A stretch of 18,764 nucleotides of DNA from Acidobacteriota bacterium (GTDB lineage Bacteria; Acidobacteriota; Terriglobia; Terriglobales; Acidobacteriaceae). Within the stretch, counting starts at the first letter, position 1. Each line of letters starts with the position of its first letter. The notes under the pieces are model-generated. The model did no database searches. It was not told the DNA's origin and saw only the letters and a list, made by a program, of their open reading frames with translations. The stretch spans positions 1 to 18,764 of the forward strand of contig JANXQR010000604.1 in the NCBI GenBank assembly GCA_025353435.1, read 5' to 3'. Below, in pieces: positions 13,748-18,764 of this stretch. The position numbers and the translations under genes are program-made.

Positions 13748-15718
13748 TTGTCGAACAGCAATACAGGAAAGAGGAAATCGCTTCAGGCCCGGATTGTCTC
13801 GGGGAGCGTTGTGCTGCTCTCCGGCACCGGCCTCACGATGGTGATTAACCTTATCTACAATATTGCCGTCGCGCGCTATCTGGGGGCCAAAGGGTTTGGG
13901 CACGCGACTGTTGTTTACACGCTTCTTACTCTTTTGTCGTCTGTGACCCTTGCGTATCAGATGATCTGTTCGAAGGTGGTGGCGCAACAGCATACGCCCC
14001 AGGGCAAGACCGCAGTGTACCGAATGCTTCATCGAGGGTCGCTGATCTTCGGACTTGTCGTGGGGCTGCTGTTGCTGGCGTTGCAAAAACCAATTTCAAG
14101 TTACTTGAATTTACCCGATTCAAATCTGATCGCATGGATCGCTATCGGAGCCGCCTTCTATATTCCACTTGGCGCACGCCGCGGGCTGATCCAAGGCACG
14201 CTTGGGTTTCGCGCCCTTGCCCTGAACATGGTGATCGAACAGGCAGTGCGGCTGGCCGGATCGCTGGCGCTGATCAGGGCGGGGATGAGCGTTCAGGGCG
14301 TGATCATCGCCAACTCGGCGGCAATCGTGGTGGCTTACTTTGGGGTGCCGATAAAGCTCACCGGGCACGGACCCAGTCCGCTGGGCTTCTCGGACGCGGT
14401 GCGCGAGACATTTCACGCCACCGTGTTTTTCTCCGGCCAAATGCTGATCAACAATTGCGGCATCGTCCTGGTGAATCACTATTTTCTGGCTGGAGACGCG
14501 GGCATCTATGCAGCGATTGCCATGGTGGGCCGCGTTATCAGTTCCATGTCGATGGCCGTGGTGAATTCCACGTTTCCGCTTGTTGCCGGCACGCAGGACG
14601 AAGAGCGCCGCGATCTGCGCGTGATTGCGACGTCGCTGATGCTCGTTCTGGGCATCGGAGCAGGCATCGCGCTGGGGTTGATGGTGGCTCCGGCGTCCCT
14701 CTGGATGCATTTGTTTGGCGCGGAGTTCCACATCGCGGGCCGGTACGACATTCCTTACCTGCTTGCTCTCTACGCAGTTTCTACGGTTATTTATTCGCTG
14801 GCGGCGCTGATCATCAGCTTCGAGATGTCTTACAAGATTGCCAACACTAGTTGGGTGCAACTCGCGTTCAGCGGTGTCCTGGTGGCAGGCATCAGTCGAT
14901 TCCACTCATCACTGCGTGAGGTAGTGCTGGTGCAACTGGTGCTGATGCTTGTGCTATTCGTGCTGGTTTCGTTGCCATTCCTGATCACCGCGCTGACCGA
15001 TCCGAAGAACATGTTGCGTGGCGCGGGGTGCTCTCCGTTCCGTTTGATTCGGCGCGTCTCTGAGGAAGAGGTGATTGCCGAATTCCTTAAGAGCGATTTC
15101 CATCGCCACGAATTCCGCGAGTATCAGGACAGCCTGAGCGATATGGTTCTCAAGCCGGACCTGGATAGTGCAGAAGACAATGCGAAGCGCCGGGCACTGC
15201 TCTTCATTCGCCATCTTTCGCTTTGGAAGGAACTACCGGACGGAACGGAGTGGCACGAGGTCGAGGTGAATGATGGGGATCTCGAAAATATTCGGATTTT
15301 TCCGCGCGCGCAGTGGCGCAGGACGGCCGATGGGAATTTCTCTGCGACAGACGTGGCTGCAGGCATCCGTACGCGCCCGCATCTGCTGGAGGCGCGGTTC
15401 CTTGCCAAGATTGATGCCATTGGCGACCGGTTGCAGCAATCCGAGACCGGGTTAAGCGCGGTGATTCTTATCGGCGTGAATGAAAACGAGCCGCTCACCG
15501 TGCTGGACGGCAACCACCGGTTGATTGCCTCGATGCTCACTTCGCCGAGCCGCGTCAATAAGCTCCGTTTCCTTTGCGGCCTTTCACCGCGCATGAGAGA
15601 GTGCTGCTGGTACAACAGTAATTTGATGACTTTGTTCCGCTACGCTCGAAACGTTTTGACGAATACGGTGCGCAACCCCGAAGCGGAGCTTGCGCGTCTC
15701 TTGCGAAATCCCGGATAA
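13748..15718 (+). CDS. Polysaccharide flippase fused to a DGNHRL-motif domain
   Basis: A 656-residue protein. Residues 1 to about 414 form a Wzx-like flippase of the MATE/MviN superfamily, with 10-12 or more membrane helices starting near 'VLLSGTGLTMVINLIYNIAVARYLGAKGFG', the usual opening of the family. Wzx proteins move lipid-linked glycans across the inner membrane. From about residue 415 to 656 a soluble domain follows, absent from ordinary flippases (usually 400-500 residues). It carries VLDGNHRLIASM (585-596), like the DG-x-HR motif of ParB-like folds, and later GLSPRMRECCWYN. I chose the TTG at 13748 because GGAG lies 8 bases upstream; the longer frame starts at a TTG (13685) without a site. 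It diverges from the glycoside hydrolase and precedes a STAS gene by 91 bp. Confidence 0.83.
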   Translation: MSNSNTGKRKSLQARIVSGSVVLLSGTGLTMVINLIYNIAVARYLGAKGFGHATVVYTLLTLLSSVTLAYQMICSKVVAQQHTPQGKTAVYRMLHRGSLIFGLVVGLLLLALQKPISSYLNLPDSNLIAWIAIGAAFYIPLGARRGLIQGTLGFRALALNMVIEQAVRLAGSLALIRAGMSVQGVIIANSAAIVVAYFGVPIKLTGHGPSPLGFSDAVRETFHATVFFSGQMLINNCGIVLVNHYFLAGDAGIYAAIAMVGRVISSMSMAVVNSTFPLVAGTQDEERRDLRVIATSLMLVLGIGAGIALGLMVAPASLWMHLFGAEFHIAGRYDIPYLLALYAVSTVIYSLAALIISFEMSYKIANTSWVQLAFSGVLVAGISRFHSSLREVVLVQLVLMLVLFVLVSLPFLITALTDPKNMLRGAGCSPFRLIRRVSEEEVIAEFLKSDFHRHEFREYQDSLSDMVLKPDLDSAEDNAKRRALLFIRHLSLWKELPDGTEWHEVEVNDGDLENIRIFPRAQWRRTADGNFSATDVAAGIRTRPHLLEARFLAKIDAIGDRLQQSETGLSAVILIGVNENEPLTVLDGNHRLIASMLTSPSRVNKLRFLCGLSPRMRECCWYNSNLMTLFRYARNVLTNTVRNPEAELARLLRNPG

Positions 15719-15809
15719 CGCGCTGCTTCTGTAGATGCTTTTTTTGATCAGGATCAGCTAGCCCGTCAACGACTCACAACATCCAACAAACCTATGGTGA
15801 AGATTCAGG

Positions 15810-16208
15810 ATGACATTTTCTCCCCGCGCTGTATCGATCAAACAAGTACCGGAGAAGATGGATGTTCGTCTTGGGCGGCTCTTTTTTCGGGAACTGGAGA
15901 GCAGCATGAACGTTGAGCGACCGTGTATTGTGCTCGATTGCTCGAACGTGCATGAGATGGACAATTCAATGGTCAACATGCTGCTGTGCTGCGTTGAAGG
16001 GGCGATCAAGCGCAATGGCGATGTGCGTCTGGCAGTGATGTACCCGGGTGCCCGGATCAGCCTGGAACTCGTGGGGATTGCGCGCCTATTCAGGATTTTC
16101 GACACCGTTGACGAAGCAGTGGAAAGCTTTCAGCACCGGGCAATGCACGAGCCTCACACGGAACTCGATCTGGCGGAAGCCGACGATGTTGAAGGAGCGG
16201 TACGCTGA
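15810..16208 (+). CDS. STAS-domain protein, anti-sigma-factor-antagonist-like
   Basis: A 132-residue single STAS domain, the fold of anti-sigma factor antagonists (SpoIIAA type) and related switch proteins. The core reads CIVLDCSNVHEMDNSMVNMLLCC (residues 39-61). It matches the family pattern D-x-S-x-V-x-x-x-D-S-S/T-G, so Ser53 aligns with the serine phosphorylated in SpoIIAA, while the usual following Gly is Met54. A beta strand (VRLAVMYPG) and a helix with GIARLFRIFDTVDEA complete the fold. The C-terminal 20 residues are acidic. The start has GAAGA upstream at fair spacing. It lies between the flippase and a Pro/Gln-rich membrane protein on the same strand. No anti-sigma kinase is in the window, so its partner is elsewhere or it serves the flippase; that is a guess. 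Confidence 0.82.
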   Translation: MTFSPRAVSIKQVPEKMDVRLGRLFFRELESSMNVERPCIVLDCSNVHEMDNSMVNMLLCCVEGAIKRNGDVRLAVMYPGARISLELVGIARLFRIFDTVDEAVESFQHRAMHEPHTELDLAEADDVEGAVR

Positions 16209-16242
16209 GATTTTGGCTCGCGACTGTACAAATTGAGGAACT

Positions 16243-16713
16243 ATGGAAAGCTACCGATTCAGGATTACGAAAGCATCGATTGCCGGAGTGCTGATGGTTA
16301 TGCTGGCTGCACCGCTGGCCGAGGCTGCTCCATTGCAGGAGCCACAGCAACAGCAACCTGCACCTCAAGTGCCCTCGCCTTCGCAGCAGCAACAACAGCC
16401 GGACGCGAACCCACAGAATACGACTCCACAAAATGCTCCAGCGGCACCGAGCCCCCAGCTCGCCGACCCCGTAACACGTCCGAGTAATCAGCAATCGGAT
16501 CAGCAGCAGAATAGCAATCCAGTTGGAACCGCCGCGGCGCCTGTTGCCAAGCCGACCGGCGTTGCAGCCTCACGGCCCGCAGGCGCCGCAATCGCCCCTG
16601 CCAAGCAGCGCCGCGTTCGGGCCATTGTTATTCGAGTGGGCATCATCGTCGGCGCTGGAGTTGCAATTGGGACGGTTGTGGCACTTTCTCGCAGCAGCTC
16701 AGCGCGGCCGTAG
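16243..16713 (+). CDS. Pro/Gln-rich exported membrane-anchored protein
   Basis: A 156-residue protein with no known domain. It opens with a signal peptide (MESYRFRITKASIAGVLMVMLAAPLAEAA). About 85 residues of low complexity follow, rich in Pro, Gln, Asn and Ala (QEPQQQQPAPQVPSPSQQQQ and similar). One membrane helix lies near the C-terminus, with Gly-rich spacing (VIRVGIIVGAGVAIGTVVAL) and a short SRSSSARP tail. GAGGA stands 5 bases before the ATG, and the gene begins 34 bp after the STAS gene, so they are probably co-transcribed. Disordered Pro/Gln-rich exported segments often span the cell wall or periplasm, but no role is shown here. Confidence 0.7.
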   Translation: MESYRFRITKASIAGVLMVMLAAPLAEAAPLQEPQQQQPAPQVPSPSQQQQQPDANPQNTTPQNAPAAPSPQLADPVTRPSNQQSDQQQNSNPVGTAAAPVAKPTGVAASRPAGAAIAPAKQRRVRAIVIRVGIIVGAGVAIGTVVALSRSSSARP

Positions 16714-16791
16714 CAAATGGTCCGATCGGTTTCCACAGCTCATAAGTCAACATGTTCTTCCGCTTTTTGATGACAAGAGATCGGCAGCTTA

Positions 16792-16826
16792 TCGGCCTCA
16801 TTCGTAAGTGCCTGATTTGAGGCCGA
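16792..16826. terminator. Hairpin between convergent genes, possible terminator
   Basis: A perfect 9-bp inverted repeat, TCGGCCTCA (16792-16800) and TGAGGCCGA (16818-16826), with a 17-base loop. It sits midway between the plus-strand gene ending at 16713 and the minus-strand gene ending at 16923, where a two-way terminator is expected. The loop is long, and only a weak T-rich run follows on the plus strand (AACTGTTTA). Confidence 0.4.
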
Positions 16827-16901
16827 AACTGTTTATGAAAAAGGATCTGCGCAATGCGCCGATGAAACTACCGGAAGTCCCGAACGACTCGGACTGATCA
16901 G

Positions 16902-16933
16902 GAGTTATAGCCTGGCCATGAGTTATAGCCTGG
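16902..16933. repeat. 14-bp direct repeat covering the CHAT stop codon
   Basis: GAGTTATAGCCTGG occurs at 16902-16915 and 16920-16933, an 18-bp period. On the minus strand each copy contains AGGCTATAA, so the CHAT gene's last codons and stop are duplicated in the downstream copy. The likely cause is a small tandem duplication by slippage. Confidence 0.7.
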
Positions 16934-18764
16934 AATAAAGCTGGAATGGCGCCCAATAGAAGGGGACGCGAAACTTGCTATGCGAATGGACGAAGGCCAG
17001 CTTGGCTGCACGGAGAGCGACTGCAGGAGTCTCACCCGCCTCAAGGCCCTGATACAGCGCTTCCATCAGACGCGGCGTGGACTCGTCACTTACTTCCCAT
17101 AGAGCGCCAATTACGCTGTGCGCCCCCGCGCGGAGAAAAGCCCAGGAAAGGCCCACTAACCCTTCTCCCGCGTAGAAGCGTGTGCCGGTTCCATAACATG
17201 CAGAGATAGTGACGAGACGGGAATCAATGGGACGTTGAACGATATCACGGGCATAAAGCTTGAATGACTCCTCGCCCGGTTTCGTGGCGGATAGGATGAT
17301 GGCGGAATCCAGCGGATCGTTGCGGCTTGCGACCGCATGGGCAACGAAGTGGATGTAGGAATACTGGGCCGGATTGCTGGCGAGATAGGCCGCGGCGCTG
17401 GCTTGTTGACCGGCAAATACAACCGAGTTGTGCACCGCGAAGCTTTTCTGAACCAGGTTCATCTCGAATCCGAATAGAGGAAGGCTGGGGAAATCAGCGT
17501 TAGGAGAGACAGGGTTGCCGATCAGAAGCAGGTTCTTTGCGACTTCGCGAGCGGGTTTTGCGGCGGCCAGCATCGCGATGGATGGCGCCGAGAACAGAGT
17601 CACATCCTCGATCCAGTAATGTGCCGCGCTTTGGTTTTCTGTCCTCTGTTCCTGCACCGGAAACGGGCTCCGCCCCGGAGCGAGGAGTGTTTCAAAGTTC
17701 AGTCGAGTCAGCGCTCCATCAGACAGGATCACGGCGCGGGCGTTAGTGCCGATTAACTTCAAAGCGGGCGTTACCAACGACCGAAAAAGCTCTTGACCGT
17801 CTTCACCGTCTGCTTGCATCGGGTCCTGAGATTCGAGCAATGCCTCACTGTAGTGTTCGACAAGTGAGGAGAGTTCCTTCTTGGCGGGGAGCGGAAAAAT
17901 CTCTACTCGTTGAGGCGTGACGGCCCAGAGATAGGACTGTCGCACTCCCAACCAATAGAAAAGCAGCGTTGAGCCGGTCTTTCGGGCAACCGCACGAGGC
18001 GAGAATGCGGCAGGGCGGAAGGATTCCTTGTTACCGATTTGGCCGAGGCCTTGCGCGAGCGTGCGCGCACGGCTTTGATCGGCTGCCAACAGAGCTTCCT
18101 CAGGCTTGCCTTGCGTAACCAGAAACTGAATATAGTCGTCGTAGATGGGAGTGGCATTGGCGAGAAAAGGGAGTTTCGAGTTTTCGTTCTTGAGCTGGGC
18201 CCGCGCTGACTCGAACGTGGTCAAAGCTGTTCTATACATCTGACCCGCGGCAACTGTATTGCCTTCGCTCTCAAACAACCTGGCCATCTCATGCTCGGAA
18301 CCGAGACGCATGGAGGTTTGACTATCTCGGTCTTGCTCAACTGCACGAAAGAGGGCCTCAGCTTGTTTGTCCTGGCGCCGCAGTGCCGCAATCTTTCCCT
18401 GTGCCAGCATCACGTCGAGAGCGTCCAGACGATTGCCGCTTGCCTGAACAAGCGGAGTTGCCTGATCGATGAATGCGACGGCATCTTGCAATTTCCCGGA
18501 CTCGATTGAAACATGTGCAAGGAGTTCCAGCGAGGTAAGGACGTCTTCCTTACTGTTGATGTGCTTTGCAGCGTCAAAAGCCTGGCGATAGGATTCCGTG
18601 GCGCGCTTAAGATCGCCGGTGTCCTCATAGATATATCCGGCAGTCGTGAGCCATTTGATAGCGACGTGCTTAACTCCGAGCTTTGCTGCGTGCTTTTCGG
18701 CATCGAGAGTCAGTTCCAAAGCCCGATCCGCATCTCCCAACTTGAAATATGCCCACCCGAGGTT
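16923..18764 (-). CDS. TPR-CHAT caspase-like protease (5' end outside the window)
   Basis: The C-terminal 613 residues of a TPR protein with a CHAT domain, a caspase-like peptidase fold. The gene is cut by the right edge; the open frame continues to base 18764 as NLGWAYFK before LGDADRALE, itself TPR-like. Residues 1 to about 250 (counting from codon 18740) are TPR helices, with typical pieces such as 'AGYIYEDTGDLKRATESYRQAF' and 'ARLFESEGNTVAAGQMYRTAL'. The CHAT domain fills about 270-600. Both catalytic positions are present: His468 (HFVAHAVASRNDPLDSAIIL) and Cys515 (ISACYGTGTRFYAGEGLVGLSWAFLRAGAHSVIGALW, with Cys-Tyr-Gly where Cys-Glu-Thr is usual). CHAT proteases cut protein partners in signalling or defence, for example caspase-like systems. 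No candidate substrate gene is visible on this side. Confidence 0.88.
   Translation of the reverse strand, partial: NLGWAYFKLGDADRALELTLDAEKHAAKLGVKHVAIKWLTTAGYIYEDTGDLKRATESYRQAFDAAKHINSKEDVLTSLELLAHVSIESGKLQDAVAFIDQATPLVQASGNRLDALDVMLAQGKIAALRRQDKQAEALFRAVEQDRDSQTSMRLGSEHEMARLFESEGNTVAAGQMYRTALTTFESARAQLKNENSKLPFLANATPIYDDYIQFLVTQGKPEEALLAADQSRARTLAQGLGQIGNKESFRPAAFSPRAVARKTGSTLLFYWLGVRQSYLWAVTPQRVEIFPLPAKKELSSLVEHYSEALLESQDPMQADGEDGQELFRSLVTPALKLIGTNARAVILSDGALTRLNFETLLAPGRSPFPVQEQRTENQSAAHYWIEDVTLFSAPSIAMLAAAKPAREVAKNLLLIGNPVSPNADFPSLPLFGFEMNLVQKSFAVHNSVVFAGQQASAAAYLASNPAQYSYIHFVAHAVASRNDPLDSAIILSATKPGEESFKLYARDIVQRPIDSRLVTISACYGTGTRFYAGEGLVGLSWAFLRAGAHSVIGALWEVSDESTPRLMEALYQGLEAGETPAVALRAAKLAFVHSHSKFRVPFYWAPFQLYSRL

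Noticed and set aside
14120..14905. 261-residue minus-strand frame inside the flippase
   Set aside because: His/Arg/Gln-rich antisense translation with no hydrophobic pattern; the plus-strand frame has clear membrane helices.
1..18764. tRNA, rRNA or riboswitch genes
   Set aside because: No cloverleaf with a T-arm signature, no rRNA-conserved segment and no riboswitch core was recognised by eye. A covariance-model scan would be needed to exclude rarer RNAs.

Overview
The window looks like chromosomal DNA from a soil bacterium, most likely an acidobacterium (Acidobacteriota, Terriglobia-like). The main reasons are a secreted von Willebrand factor A protein of the type known as the 'VWFA-related Acidobacterial domain' family, many exported TPR, beta-rich and anchored proteins, and GC-rich hairpin repeats whose chance translations read like acidobacterial dispersed repeats (for example CHPGAQRKDPRLLLA). 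No rRNA, tRNA, CRISPR array, phage module or plasmid gene was found. The assignment is an inference, since no marker gene is present.

Layout. Positions 1-1047 hold no convincing protein gene: a cluster of hairpins, a strong terminator (691-720, minus strand) and a doubtful 62-residue ORF. At 1048-3254 a secreted TPR protein (minus) and a secreted three-repeat beta protein (plus) diverge from a short intergenic region with an inverted repeat. At 3255-3863 there is a gene-poor stretch ending in the stub of an IS3-family insertion sequence, which abuts the start of a Tat-exported sugar isomerase/epimerase-like TIM barrel (3821-4846). A DoxX-like membrane protein follows (4929-5300). Next come a small four-helix membrane protein (minus, 5594-6073) and an ACS-type MFS transporter (plus, 6397-7665).

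Positions 7666-9074 are repeat-rich. One gene for a small exported membrane protein (7966-8538, minus) lies between two 78-bp direct repeats that differ at one base, and a dense cluster of GGGACC-type hairpins follows. Then come three minus-strand genes for exported proteins: a 671-residue VWD-domain protein with a C-terminal membrane anchor, a VWFA protein, and a GH71/99-like glycoside hydrolase. The last two form a likely operon.

Divergent from the hydrolase is a plus-strand set: a polysaccharide flippase fused to a ~240-residue C-terminal domain with a DGNHRL motif, a STAS-domain protein, and a Pro/Gln-rich single-pass membrane protein. The window ends inside a minus-strand TPR-CHAT protease-like gene, cut by the right edge.

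Taken together the genes suggest cell-envelope and surface work: glycan export and hydrolysis, adhesive or protein-binding surface domains, and sugar uptake and conversion. The two most original items are the flippase/DGNHRL fusion with its STAS neighbour, and the repeat-bracketed membrane-protein gene.
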